A stretch of DNA of 64,000 nucleotides from Lucifuga dentata (Eukaryota > Chordata > Actinopteri > Ophidiiformes > Bythitidae): contig VXCM01001493.1 of assembly GCA_014773175.1 (NCBI GenBank), forward strand, positions 1 through 64,000, written 5' to 3'. Positions 27,027 through 39,300 of this stretch are shown piece by piece; the stretch's first letter is position 1; every line of letters begins with the position of its first letter. A program made the position numbers and the translations under genes. The notes under the pieces were generated by a model that was not told the origin of the DNA, did no database searches, and saw only the letters and a list, made by a program, of their open reading frames with translations.

Positions 27027-27965
27027 GGAACTCTGGGATCTGTTATGGCTGGAAGACGAATGCAGCTCTCAGTCAACGGGAAACAGACGCTGAGTTCTGT
27101 TCCTTGCTACATGTGCTGCTGGGACACACAGACCTGTGTGTGTCTGTGTGACTTTGTGTCAAGTATTTTCTTATCTAACAGAGTGTGTATTTATCTGTCT
27201 GATTACATGCATTTGTGTATTTATATGCAGCTTTGTGTGTGTATGTACAGGCTTGTGTGTATATGTGGTGTGTGGGGGGTGGAATGGGTGGCCTGACACA
27301 CATGATGAAGAGGAACCATGTGTTCCAGCTCAGTATATATTCAGTGCTTTCTTCCAAACTGCTTATATTGACATAATGTGTGTATATATTGTGTGCATGT
27401 GTATGTGTATGTGTGTTTTTATGCGGCTCAAAAGTTTAGATGGTAACGATGTACTGTTATCAGATTATCTCTCTATAAGATACATACGTATATTGACATC
27501 ACTCTCAAAAATTTGGTATCAAGGCAGACTTCTGTTAATACAAATGGAAAACATTGTGTATATTTGTAAAGTTTATGAGCACTTGAGCATATCAGGCTTC
27601 TTGGAGCACTAATGTGCTGATCCAGCTGATGGAACCAACTTCTGGCTGGTCCATAAATCCAGCAGCAGCATTCCAGCTCATCAGTGAGCCTGCTAACCCT
27701 GCAGCCCCCAGCCTGTGATCACCTGCCAGCGAGTGAGAGATTGGGAAAGCATGATCTCCCCCCTGCAGTGTGATTATGATTAACCTGCTTGAATGACAAA
27801 GATACACTCACGCACACACACTTACATTGCATTTCTGTACTTTCAGCTATCAAACATGCTGAGTGAAACATGTACCGAGTGATTCAGCCGCGAAGTCTGT
27901 TTGTCTCTGTTCATAAGTGGATGCAGGAAAATAAAGTTTTAATTCATGAAAGAAAGTAACTAGAT

Positions 27966-27967
<2 letters not shown>

Positions 27968-28014
<47 letters not shown>
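27968..28014. repeat. (GT)n microsatellite
   Basis: Pure GT array of about 23 units. Confidence 0.9.
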
Positions 28015-28015
<1 letters not shown>

Positions 28016-28364
28016 ATGTGTATGGAATTATGTGTTTGCACACGTGAGCTTTGTCTCCACAGTAACTTTCTTCTGCTTTTCCGGAAGTCTGCGTGAGCCT
28101 CCCACTGCTCCGGGCCCCAGCGGATGAGTTCTTATTGTGGGTTTGGAGCCGTGGAGCAATTAGATGAGTTTATGGTAAGCGTTAAGCAGCGGAGACGCTT
28201 GTCATTCTGTCAGGGCTGATTTCCCCCTCGCTCCAATCACTGAACCCTCTGGGTTGCCAAGGGTTGACACAGGCCATATCCACGTATTTAGAGGAAATGA
28301 GGTTAGTGGAACATTCTGAACCCTGCAATAATTCAGTTTTAACTTCCTGTAACTTCGTTTTGTT

Positions 28365-28470
28365 AGATAGATAGATAGATAACTTTATTGTCATTCAAGG
28401 ACACGTAAAAAAAACAGTGCACTAGAACGAAATTTCGTTGCATTGACTCTCAAAATAGCAGTTAAAAAAT
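28365..28470. repeat. Repeat head related to 1003-1560
   Basis: A GATA run followed by ACTTTATTGTCATTCAAGG and ACGAAATTTCGTTGCATTGA resembles the head of a frequent fish repeat. A similar head is at about 1010. Confidence 0.5.
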
Positions 28471-28658
28471 ACAATTTGTCAAACATAAAAAGTGCTTGTG
28501 TGCATACAGTTAACAAATCTACAATAATATATGTAAAATTTTAAAATTGTTGCTAAGCAATCTGAGCCAAACCATACTTTCTGGCTGCAATTGTACATGA
28601 TGCTTGATGACATAAATTATTATAGCCATTAAAGGAGACTGCAATAACTGATATTACA

Positions 28659-28659
<1 letters not shown>

Positions 28660-28689
<30 letters not shown>

Positions 28690-28698
28690 TAAATAAAA
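28660..28698. repeat. (AAAT)n microsatellite
   Basis: AAAT/AAATA units in tandem. Confidence 0.9.
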
Positions 28699-28813
28699 AG
28701 ATGAGGCAACCTGCCATGGCTTCGAACAGGTCTGAAATTCACAAATTCTTTCCACAGGGAGAGTAACAAAAACATTTTCAACAATAGAAGTACTAGCATT
28801 CCTTACATGAATG

Positions 28814-28847
28814 AAAAAAAAAAAAAAAAAAAANAAAAAAAAAAAAA
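28814..28847. other. Poly-A tract with assembly N at 28834
   Basis: An A homopolymer split by one N; true length unknown. Confidence 0.85.
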
Positions 28848-29323
28848 CTAAGTTGCACCTCCTCATGTGGACCCAGCAGCATTTCCCAACAGTGGGTTGA
28901 TGTCTTTTTTTCCAAGTGCAGTGCCAATAAAACACTTCATCTGCTGCACCTCTGAGGCCTGAGTGTCCTCCAGAGTCTCTGCAAGATTCACCTCTTTACC
29001 AAACTATTTGCCGGAAAACTAAATAAACACAGTTATACAACGGAAGGGGTCTTATGTAACACCAAACAAATGTAACAATTTTCAAGGCCATGAACTTGAA
29101 AACACCCCAAACACTCTCACACAATATACACAACAGCAACTTACTATATAATGCGTAGTGTTAACTCTTCCTATCCGCAGGGATTAGTGAGGGATCCTTG
29201 TCAAATACCTGGGGGTGAGGAAAACCGCGCTATGAATACACCTGGGCTCTGCAAACACAAATACAAAAGCTAATATGGCATTGAGATGCAGAGGATCCTA
29301 AAATCCTGACATAATCAGCGTTA

Positions 29324-29510
29324 TTACCTCCGACAAGGAGGTTATGTGATCACTGGTGTTTGTCTGTCTGTTTGTTTGTTTGTTAGCAGGATTTGGATGA
29401 TACTGGGGGACAGATAGATAATGTCGAGAGGAAGAAGTGATTAAATTTTGGAGATGATCCAGATCATATCCTGATCCAGGATCCAGAAGAAATTTGAATC
29501 TATTGTTATG
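29324..29510. repeat. Dispersed repeat, copy 1 (mate at 43073)
   Basis: ACCTCCGACAAGGAGGTTAT, a GTTTGTTTGTTTGTTAGCAG tract, GGATTTGGATGATACTGGG and CCAGATCATATCCTGATCC are shared with 43073-43365 in the same orientation. It resembles a repeat type widespread in animals; class not assigned. Confidence 0.65.
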
Positions 29511-29559
29511 AGGGTATTTCTGCTCCTTAAAAAACCACTATGGCTGGATTTACATTACA

Positions 29560-30310
29560 CACACATGCGACCTGATTCCGATCTTTTACTCATGTGACAC
29601 TTATCGGTATTACTTCCTGAAGATGTAAATGGTAAAAAGCCACATGGAATCGGATATTTTCAGATCTGTTTTGGGCCACTTGCCCATTTTGAAATAAATC
29701 GGATATGTATCGGATCTCCGTCAAAATACACTAAATACTGTCTAAATACACAGATGGGATCAGAGATCCTTCTTATTCTGACTCCTATGTAACGTTCCAC
29801 CTTGTCCGCATATGGATGATATAAGCAATCAATATGATGAAACCTCTTTCTGTAAACAGGAATGGAGGACATACTATATATATCAGACATACTGATGTGT
29901 GTTTATGTCAAATAGATGTGTTAGTGTNGAGGACATACTATATATATCAGACATACTGATGTGTGTTTATGTCAAATAGATGTGTTAGTGTGTGGTAACA
30001 GGCTCTGTTACAGCAGCAAAAGTCCAACTCCACCCGCTTCTCCTTGATCAACCAACGAAAATATGTGTCTGGATGAGAGAGATAAACGCTCACACAACAT
30101 ATCAGATGTTTCTGTCTGCATTTGAAAATTGCAAACCCGCTGATCATATTTTAAATACCAGTAGTTTCTCTCATCTTAGTCCACTGAAGTGTTTTGTTTA
30201 CATTCGTCTCAGAAATGTGCGCATGGCAGCTGCATCCGGGCTGCTACAGGTCAAAGCCATGCAAATATGGGTATCGGACATGAGCCACTTAAAAAATGAG
30301 ACGTAAATAC
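29560..30310 (-). repeat. Interspersed repeat related to 19620-19900
   Basis: Rich in CGGATAT/CCGATCT-type motifs (about 29570-29720), then a block homologous in reverse orientation to 19620-19900. It contains the N junction at 29928. No transposase was recognised. Confidence 0.6.
29865..29991. other. Single-N junction at 29928 with exact 63-bp duplication
   Basis: 29865-29927 and 29929-29991 are identical. Probably overlapping contig ends. Confidence 0.9.
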
Positions 30311-30536
30311 ACTGAACAAAAAATTGGATATAGGCAGAAGATTGGAATTGAGCATCAAGACTTGCATAAATCCAGCCTATGTGCAATGTATGTGCGTGCG
30401 CGCACACATGCATACGAACGAAAGAGCTAGTTGATGCTGGTCATCGGAGCAGAGTCAGGTTAACATAACTGCTGTAATAGTGACCGTAACAATGAATGTG
30501 CAGTATGAAGTATTTGGAAAAACAACAGGAAAGTGT

Positions 30537-30624
30537 TTTGAAAAATGGCTGTCAGTAACAAAATATGTATGCGGGTAGTATTTATTAGGCTCAAACATGC
30601 AAAATCACTGGTGTGGTCCTTTAA
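30537..30624. repeat. TTAA element, right-end fragment
   Basis: ATGGCTGTCAGTAACA, TTTATTAGGCTCAAACATGC and GTGTGGTCCTTTAA match the right terminus of the family. The other end is absent. Confidence 0.75.
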
Positions 30625-31436
30625 TTCTAAGATAAGTTTGCTAACCCTAATTAGTTTGGATCATATGTTCCAGAGATTATTTGTGACATGGGTCTTGTTT
30701 AAATGTTTTGATCTACACTGAAAGCGTGCTGTTACCAACACATCTTAAACATGTGTTGATGTCCATCGAGCTTTGATGAATACGATGATGAATGCTTTTA
30801 GGTTTAGCCAGCATTATTAAACTTCATATAGCATTACTTCAGGTTTTTACTCACTGTAAAGGGGTAGATTTGTCTGCATTTAAAAGAATCAATACCCAAG
30901 ACTAAACAGATACACATGATGCAGTTTGCTTTCTGGAATTAAATTAACATGAGAAATGAATGTTAAATATCAGTACAGGATTAATTCTCACATTACACAG
31001 CTATAATATTTTGTCTTGTGACAGGAACTGATGCAGCTACACTAATGTCAACATGATGATCAGTCAATATGTGGCTCATATAAGAACCTGCTACAGAAGT
31101 CTATCTTACCAACCTGACTTCCCTAAAAGCTGATGCCAAAGCCACATCTCATCTCAGAAATTTCAGTCAGAAAAATGGATGGAATCTCTTAGGGAGTAGC
31201 TTGGAATGTTCTTTTTTTTTTGTCAAGCCAAACTAATTGTGTAAATCAATATTGTTAATTTAGAATAACAGAACCTGAGCAGTTCTCTGGATCAGCCAGA
31301 GAAAAGTGGAGTCTGCCAGCAGCTGGCAGTGAAACAGCATCAACACATCCTGAGCAAGTGAATGTATGTGCGAGAGTAACTTTAAGCCATATTACACAAG
31401 TGTGCTGCAATATATGTGTGTATGTGTTTTGATTGT
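30625..31436. other. No gene seen
   Basis: AT-rich sequence between the TTAA element fragment and the hAT-like element. No conserved frame or simple repeat of note. Confidence 0.55.
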
Positions 31437-31444
31437 CTAAGTAG

Positions 31445-32269
31445 TAGGAATGGGCATTATGATCAGTTTTTGAGGTTGAATAATCCAGCCAATTTAAGTC
31501 GATTATTTGAGTAGTTGTGACATCATCACCATCACATGCCCTCCACCCCGATACTTGTTGAACAGTTGTCCAGCAGCGGGAAAAAAACCCTCTCTGATAG
31601 AACAGAGGTGGCAGGTATGGCCAAGTACTGCCTTGGATGCTCAGATGTTTACAACAATATTCAATGAGTTGTCACCACAATAGGGTGTTTTCATCAGCAG
31701 AGATGTATGGCTTAGAAAATTAGCAATCCAGTTCGTCTTGTTCAGCATCCTGTGTGCTGTAATCCTCTCCAGTAAAGCGCTGATTGCTGATGTGTTGACG
31801 TCTTCCCTACCTCCCGCAATTTCCACATGCTCATCGTGGGCTTTTTCACTTAGCACAGGCTCCAGGTCACGTACTTTGTTGTACAAGAGACAGCTTCTCT
31901 CAAATGCCCACACGCAAGGCAGATTCCATGAAACGCATATGTTTGTGCAGCAGATCCAGAGCAGCGGCGATCAGCACGGCTTTGCTTTTAACACACACGC
32001 AGGAATTAGCGTAGTTCATATCCGAGTTATGCTATAGCCTAATTTATTAAAAATATACTTAACGATTGAAAATAGCACAAGATAATACATGGAAACTAAA
32101 GTGAAGGTGTAGCACATGGGCAGAAACAGTGCCACAAACATTAATTCCGCTTCTCTATGACATAAAAAATAAATGCCCCCCCAAAAAAGTTAGTAGATTT
32201 TTAAAAAAATATTCAATGATGTTGACCATTTTGACTAATCGAATAATCAATTATTCATACACATCCCTA
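31445..32269. mobile_element. hAT-like nonautonomous element with 8-bp target duplication
   Basis: The ends are imperfect inverted repeats: TAGGAATGGGCATTA at the left and the complement of TAGGGATGTGTATGA at the right. They are flanked by CTAAGTAG (31437-31444) and CTAAGTAC (32270-32277), matching at 7 of 8 bases. An 8-bp duplication and TAGGGATG-type termini are typical of hAT transposons. CGATTATT-type AT-rich motifs occur near both ends. A 90-codon minus-strand frame (31641-31913) is inside, with no transposase motif I recognise. Confidence 0.7.
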
Positions 32270-32277
32270 CTAAGTAC

Positions 32278-32767
32278 TGTATGTGTTTCCTTTGTGTACT
32301 GTAGAGAATGCATATCATTGTATGCCGACATGCTTACATTTAATGTGGTAGCGTGCACTTGTGTATTTTGTGACTGTGTGTCAGCATGTTCTGTGTGTGT
32401 GACTGAGGAGGACTAGTATTGGAGAAGAAGCACGCATTTTTTGGAGTATGATCCTTGGCGTGAGAACAGACTGAGAACGGACATCACACCACACTGTGAT
32501 GACCCGGAGCAGACAGAGGAAGCAGCCCTGCTACCTGCCCTGCCCCTCTGGACCTCTCACACATATGCATGCATGCATGCACACACAAACTCCTATCCAT
32601 CACACACATGTGAAGGCATACATACACAGACACATAAACATACACACACGCACACACAAACACACACACATATGCTGCTTCACTTTCATCCACCAAATTA
32701 AACTTCACAATTTTACATAGGACTCAAATATTAGAGGTTTATGGCTAAAGGATGTCACCAAATTTAC
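32278..32767. other. No gene seen; CA-rich
   Basis: CATG- and CACA-rich tract at about 32560-32675. Overlapping frames on both strands are products of this low-complexity DNA. Confidence 0.55.
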
Positions 32768-33133
32768 AACACTAGTGCAGTGCTTGTTCAAAATGTGCCT
32801 GTTCGGAACCGGCCGGACTTTATGGTGTGCGCTGCAACCTGCCATAATTTTGTTCTGATCCTTGTGAGCTAGCTTTGTTTGCTGTACAGGGTCAGGTTGA
32901 GACTGCCACTGGACTGAAGCATATACTGCTGTGCCCGGAGCGTATCCTGCCACCAGACTACTTTTTACCGGCTCAATTCGAGAACCGCTCATCCAAACAA
33001 CTTCAAGCACGACACTGCACGGCCTTGGGACCTGAGCAATAAATCTGCCGAATATCAACTTCATACAATGCCGGGTTCAGAGATATTGGTGCCACAGACA
33101 GACAGACAGACAGAGATTTCTGCCTTTATAGTT
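32768..33133 (-). repeat. Dispersed repeat family X, copy A
   Basis: Read on the minus strand it starts ACTATAAAGGCAGAAATCTC, has a GTCT tetranucleotide array, and ends GCACTGCACTAGTG. It is homologous to 44951-45264 on the plus strand. Both copies translate to FGRFIAQ..PR.CSV...EVVWMS and TKLA...NKIMAGCSAH, so a reading frame may once have been coding. No known protein family was recognised. Confidence 0.7.
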
Positions 33134-36030
33134 AGATGTAATGTTTGCAAAAATGATGGCTTTGTATATTAATGCATATAGACTTCATAGTATTGCACAA
33201 TTCGCACACTTAAAGGCATATTATGATTTTTCCTTCACTTTTATTGGGTAATATGTTAGGGTATATGTTGAACATTGTCAAAGCTACAAAACTTAAGGTT
33301 CGGACAAAAAAAAAAAAAAAANAAAAAAAAAAAAAAAAGAGAGATCATCATGTTACAGAGAATCAAACACATGCATTTACTGACTGATACTTAGCTCAGA
33401 CTCTCTCTGCTTGGAAATTAAAAATAGTACCAGAGGTGATGGCAATATTGATGCTGAACATGAATGTTAATGTAGACATGCATGTCAGGGTAATATCTCT
33501 TTGAAGCTCTAATGGTTTAATCAACGTTATGGCCATATCTGATCCCAAGAGATGCATAAGACATCCAAAAGACAAGTACCTGACACCGTGAGAACACTGT
33601 GCCTAGTTGACACATCTCCTCCTGACTCACTCCCACGTGGAAACCAGACACCTGAGTCCCATTTCCTGTGTCTCAGAATAAATGGAGTCACATGCACACA
33701 CACTAATCATGTCTGTGTGAATGCAAACGTGCATAATAGTAAAAAATAGACAAATATATGAGATTTGGGGAGAGTAATTGATGAGAATAACTGTCCTTCC
33801 AGTTATGATTGCTTGTGTACAGAGTACAGTACATTCAGTAAATTCTATCTATTTTCCTCAATCACCATCACATTAGCCAGCTTTCTGTTAATCCCATTTA
33901 TTTCAAGCTGCTAAGTGATGTTCAGGAATTTAATGTGGAATCAGAAGAACACTGGCAGATAAACACATTTTCCTTCTCAGAAATCTTAAAAGCACATGGA
34001 TATAGCGTAACATCACAGCATTAAACATCAAATAACTTTTGATTATTTACTAAAAAAAACTAATTCAGTGATAAATTCAATTTGAGAAGGTCCCTGCTTT
34101 GGCATTTTTAAAAGCTACTCCATAAATGGCATCAGTCAGACTGAATAATGGAGCAAAGAAAGTGCTAAGTCAGAATGAGACTGTAGAATGAATCAACATC
34201 TAAAATACATCACTTTCTTCCAAGGCCAATGAGTCAGCCTATCTCATACACCAGAGAGCAAAATAAGTTCATACAAAGACAGAAATAGGCTGCTTGCAGG
34301 ACACCATGATGGATCTGCCAAAATGCAAGAACAGTCAGGTGAAAACAAAGACAAAACATTGATATCAGTGATGAATTATCAGCAATTTTGGATTGGTTTA
34401 TGTGTCAATAAATACAGAACGCTGCATTCCTTTTCAGTTTCAGGTTCAGCCGCCATCAATCTGCACTACTACAAGCAGTTTGTTGGGGAAAAAGATAACA
34501 GTAAACTTTGGAGGCAAGACTCACAAACTCAGTAGAGTTATGATGACAGGGATACAGTGTAAACTGGCTCAAGCAAGACAAATCGCTTTGTGTTCCCATC
34601 AGAAAGATAATTTTGAAACAATATTGGCTCTAAGTTGTGATCTGAGAGTGCAGCAGATGTGAAAACAGTGTTTTTGCCTGGACAGTGCACTGGAAAGAAA
34701 CCGCTGCAGTGATACAGAAAGTATGACTGAGCGTTGCATTAGCTTGTCCTCGCAGGACATCATCCAACAATTAGACTCAAACAGGCATGACTGAGTGTGT
34801 GTGCCTTAAAGCCTGCGTGAGTAAACAAGATAGATGGTGGGAGAGGAAGAGGAAGAGGTACAAGTCTGTCTGCAGGTGCAAACTTTTCCACTTTTCCATG
34901 GGTGAAATTTGGTTTACGTTCACTGGCAAAAAATTTTTCCATCACAGGAGTCAAGGAACAAAGAAAAAACACACTTGATTCCAGAAAATTCTTAAAGGAG
35001 ACATATTTTACAGATTTTCACGTTCTTACTTTCATTTAGGGTATATCTTGAAGCCTTGGCAATGTGTTAATGTACAAAAAAGACATTGATGTACTTCTTC
35101 CTTGCTGTGCACACTGAGTGAAAACGGGCGGTTTTATGCGCTGTCTCTTTAAAGATCCCCTCCTAATAAGCCAGTTCTTCTCTGATTGGCCAGCTGCATC
35201 AGGCCTGAACTGGTAACATCTACTGATGTAAAACATGGATGTTGGCCAAACCCTGGCTCGCTAGCCTTGTGCTTTGTGGGTGTAGCTAACCAGGGGTGTG
35301 CACGGGTCAAATCAAATGTTACATATTGACATAATTATGTAATGGAATCAAAAACATAGCTTTCAGGACATATGGATTTGTCTTATTGGATGCATTTCTA
35401 TAGGCATGAACATCAAATTTTGCATCTCTGATGACTTTCACCACATATTCCCTACTACGTTACACTATAAAAATTAATTTTAAAAAACAAAACAACGATT
35501 TTAAAACAAGTGGATATGTATTAAAAACATGCTGAGTAAAATAAAAAATGTATAAAAAATCTAGTCTCACAGGACTGGCAGAATTGAATATTGTAAATCT
35601 TAGTACTTAATAATGGACAAAAAGACTTATGTTTTGATTCTTTTAACCACGGCTTAAACACAGACATGATTGTTAGTTATTCTCTGAATGACTTCAAGCA
35701 GATGAGAGGTCTGTCTATTTTAACGGATGTTGCTGGAAAGGATGCTGGCATTACAGTGAAGTGCCACTGAGCATCAAGGATCGGGTTCCTGCTGGTCTAA
35801 TCTTGACATGTAAATACAAAACCCTAACCTTCCAAGTAATGCGAGGCGAAGGGGCAAAGAGGTTATAATATGCTCAGCATCTGTGAGGCTCGCCACTCAC
35901 AAACAGCTCAAGTGGAATTTACATGGGGGGACTAAACTTACTACAGCACTAAGAGGACTGTCTCACAAAGGAAATTTCAGTTGGGTATTAAACTGCTTCA
36001 AAATCCTAATGGTTTTAGGTTTAATTAATC
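33134..36030. other. No gene seen; TTAAAGG-type repeat fragments
   Basis: TTAAAGGCATATTATGA (about 33210) and TTAAAGGAGACATATTTT (about 34993, with repeat-like sequence to about 35320) resemble ends of TTAA-flanked fish MITEs distinct from the GGACC family. A poly-A tract with N is at 33322. No coding signal. Confidence 0.5.
33306..33339. other. Poly-A tract with assembly N at 33322
   Basis: An A homopolymer split by one N; true length unknown. Confidence 0.85.
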
Positions 36031-36300
36031 TTAAAGGACCATATCAGTGATTTTGCATGTTTCAGCCCAATAAGTACTACCCGTATAACACTACATTACT
36101 GTAAACCATTCTGAAATATAAAACCATATTTTAGTTTTCGTGCTATTCTGCCAAATTCCCTAGTCTTTCAAAGTAAAATGTTCAGGTGATACACCCACTT
36201 TAAAATTCAATGTTTCGCCTGCTAACACAGCTGTAGAAAGTACCCGTCCTTTCAATTTCTCAATTAAAAACCGTCCTCTCCTGTACTGGGAATTTTCATC
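36031..36300. repeat. TTAA element, left part (truncated)
   Basis: TTAAAGGACCATATCAGTGA, ATTTTGCATGTTTCAGCCCA and an interior block ending ATGTTTCGCCTGCTAACA align with copy 1 in the same orientation. The right half and its inverted repeat are missing. Confidence 0.75.
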
Positions 36301-39300
36301 ACTTCATTGTAAAGCTTGATTATCTCAATTATCTCTTATTACCTCTCAAACACACGGCACCATTCCAAAACCTGTTTCAGCCACATCCTTTCAACACTTA
36401 TACTGCAATGTCTCATTGGCCCCATTGATTCTGTGCATGCTGCAGTGTTAGATCATTTGAACAAGGATGAGGTCACTGGAAAGCAGAACATTTAAGCAGT
36501 CTGATGTTTGATCTTTTAATGTTGAATCAATTCAAACCACTAACTGGAAAAACACCATTATGTCAACCTCTTAGTGTTATTACAAGTGGGATATGAAGGA
36601 ATTTTTGACAGGCTCCCACCTGTAGCTGCTACCATTCATTACCTGCTTATTAATATAAATATTCACCTCCTCCTAACACAAATCATGTGACTAACAATTT
36701 CTACTCTATAAAGCATGTAGATGGGCTCATTCGGTTTAATTACTGGTTAAGACATTAAGATCTATACAACTTTTAACCTGATACAATTGTTGGTGGTAGA
36801 TATTTGGGTTCAGCACCTTAGAAACAGTCCTGTAGTTTTTGATGTGACACTGTCTGGGTTTTCCTAAAATATGGGCTGAGATGAACAAACAATTCATCTC
36901 CAGGAAATAAAGTACAGATACCCCATGGTTATGAATTTATTACAATACATTATCAACAAATCAATGGAAGTTTACAAGATGCAGGAAGTGCACCAGATCA
37001 TAAAGCATAGTTATCTCAAAGTTCTTACCAGCAGTGGAAGCCAAAAAAAAAAAAGAGCACCGTGCTTTGAATTAAAATGAAGGTTGTTAAGACTGTTTTT
37101 GTTGTTCAGTATCAGAAAGAAAACTGGGCATTTAAGCACAACTCACAAACAAAACTGACAGGCAAGACTGCTGCAAAGGATTCTGTTTGACTCTGCATTT
37201 CCCTCTGTCAGTGATGCTGATGGGGAGTGAGGTTTGAAAGAGAGAGAGAGAGAGAGAGAGAGAGAAGTCAAAGTGTGAGAGAATGGTTTTTTCTGTTTGC
37301 AGAGTGCAGCAGTATGTGGCAGAGCCAATCATGGTATTAACAGTGAAGCATGATTTATGAGGTGAGGACCACTACCGAATAAACTGATGCATGATGATTG
37401 CATCCACATTTAACTGAGGGGGGAAAAAATCCCCAAAAAAGCCAAGATTGCCTGAACTACATCTCAAACTGCAATCAACACTCAAAATCATGACATTGCA
37501 TTTAAAAATATCTTTCATCTTTCTGAAAAGAACTACGTTGCCATTAAACAAATATGTCTTTGACAACCAAGCCAAATTTCCTGTTACTTTGCTGTCTCTT
37601 TGTTCAAATAACGGATCTGACTCAGACAGCAGACTAACACTGGAAAGAAGGAAGAAAAGCCAGAAAGCATAATATTTTTATAAGAAATTATGGGACTTTT
37701 ATCCAGAAAAGGGTTTTGTTTTGGCTTATAATGTGCCCCATCTGACCTCAAACCCACAATGCCTGGCCCACTTCCTGTCTTCCATTCCTCTGTCTCACAT
37801 ACCAAACCAGACATTCACACACCCACGGTGACGGTTGAGCATGACCCAGTCATCCCGCAAGGTTGAGAGGAGCGCCTGTTTGCAAGTGTCCCACAGCTGT
37901 CTCGCGGGATGGTGGGGTTGCTGTGGGTGAACCCAGGGCAATAAGGGGGCAGGGTGCAAGGTGACTGCAGGGTGGGGGAGGGTATGTGGTATGTTCACAA
38001 TGCTCTGTCTTTAGTCTGTCTTTAGTCTGTTACATGAGAGTCACAGACTCACAATACACGTTGACCAAACTCATACAGAACACAAGATGATGACAATGAA
38101 ACTGACAGGACTTTTTCCCCTTATGAAGTCAAACTTACACATTTAGAAATATTTCACTCTTTAGGTTTAGGAATGATGTGCAAATATCACTACTCAATGT
38201 AGCATCAAATTCAAGATGGCATTGTTTCTCCCATGCAATTCCAAGACGCAATGACAGCAATAGTTCCTCTCGAGCAATTTTCTTTTTGAAATACTTTCCA
38301 GGTGGCAGCTCTGCAGTGAACCAAATTTTCACCCTTCCTTTTTTATTTTTATATCATGCAAGTGGTAACGTTGAAGTCCAAAAACTTCAGTGTTTTCAAA
38401 ATGAAACTTTTATTAGCTTAGACCTAAAGCTAAAAGCTTGTTGTTGACATGCACATAAAGTAGAATAAGCCATTCAAAGTAAAATCCTGCTGTGATTTAT
38501 CAAAACTTGACAGCAGGTAATGTACATTACCAGATTATTAAAAAAAAAAAGTTATGGTTAACAGTTATGTTTTGATGATCTAAAACTCTCTTCTGAACTG
38601 AGTACTATAACTACACTTCTAAGGTTTTGCTACACTGCAGTGGTATTTAATTTTAAAATGCCAATTTTGCTTTGAGCAGGGTCAGTGTCATTAGCAGGCT
38701 AGGTTAGCTTAAGCTCTAAGCTAGCTAATGTTGCATTTTGGAAAAAAAACAAGGGCTTTTTCTTTTATTTAACGGTGGCACCAGTATAATAATAATAATA
38801 CAAAAAGAACAAAAACATTTTTCAAGTTTGGGCCACTGCCTGGAAGACTTCCCAAAGAAATGTGCTTGAAAGAAAATTAGTATTGCTGTTGTTTGGACTA
38901 TAGAATTGATTGTACGTCCAAAACTTTGCTAAATTAGAGTTATACAAGTATACACAATGATTACAAAAGGGCAGGCTAACATATCTACTTTTAAACAGCT
39001 TACTATTCCACAGTGAGCAAGGAAACAATATTCCCAGTTCACTTAAAATAAGACAAAGAAAATTTACATGCGTACATTTCAGTGCTAACAATAAGCTAAC
39101 AAGCTGCACAATAATTTGCTATCGCTCCTATCAATGGAAATAACTACTTTCTTCTGTTGGATGTAAGCTAAACTAAAACCAGGAAACTGAATCACAGGTT
39201 TTTAAATGTAATAAGTAAGACCTTAGCCAATTTGACTAACAGCTAGGTAGCAAAACTACATGCACATAGTTTCCAAATTTTTAGCAATACCCTCGTTGCA

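Larger units (their letters stand above)
23400..29323. other. Gene-free stretch, microsatellite-rich
   Basis: GA, CA and GT arrays, N junctions at 25219, 26960 and 28834 and repeat fragments are listed separately. The long frame at 27136-27612 rides on GT-rich DNA and has no family features. Confidence 0.55.

Noticed and set aside
27136..27612. 158-codon open frame
   Set aside because: Cysteine/valine-rich because of GT-rich DNA; no recognisable family.
306..37070. AGCACGGTGCT palindromic word near 306, 5421 and 37058
   Set aside because: Three hits of an 11-base word in 64 kb are within chance expectation, and the flanks are unrelated.
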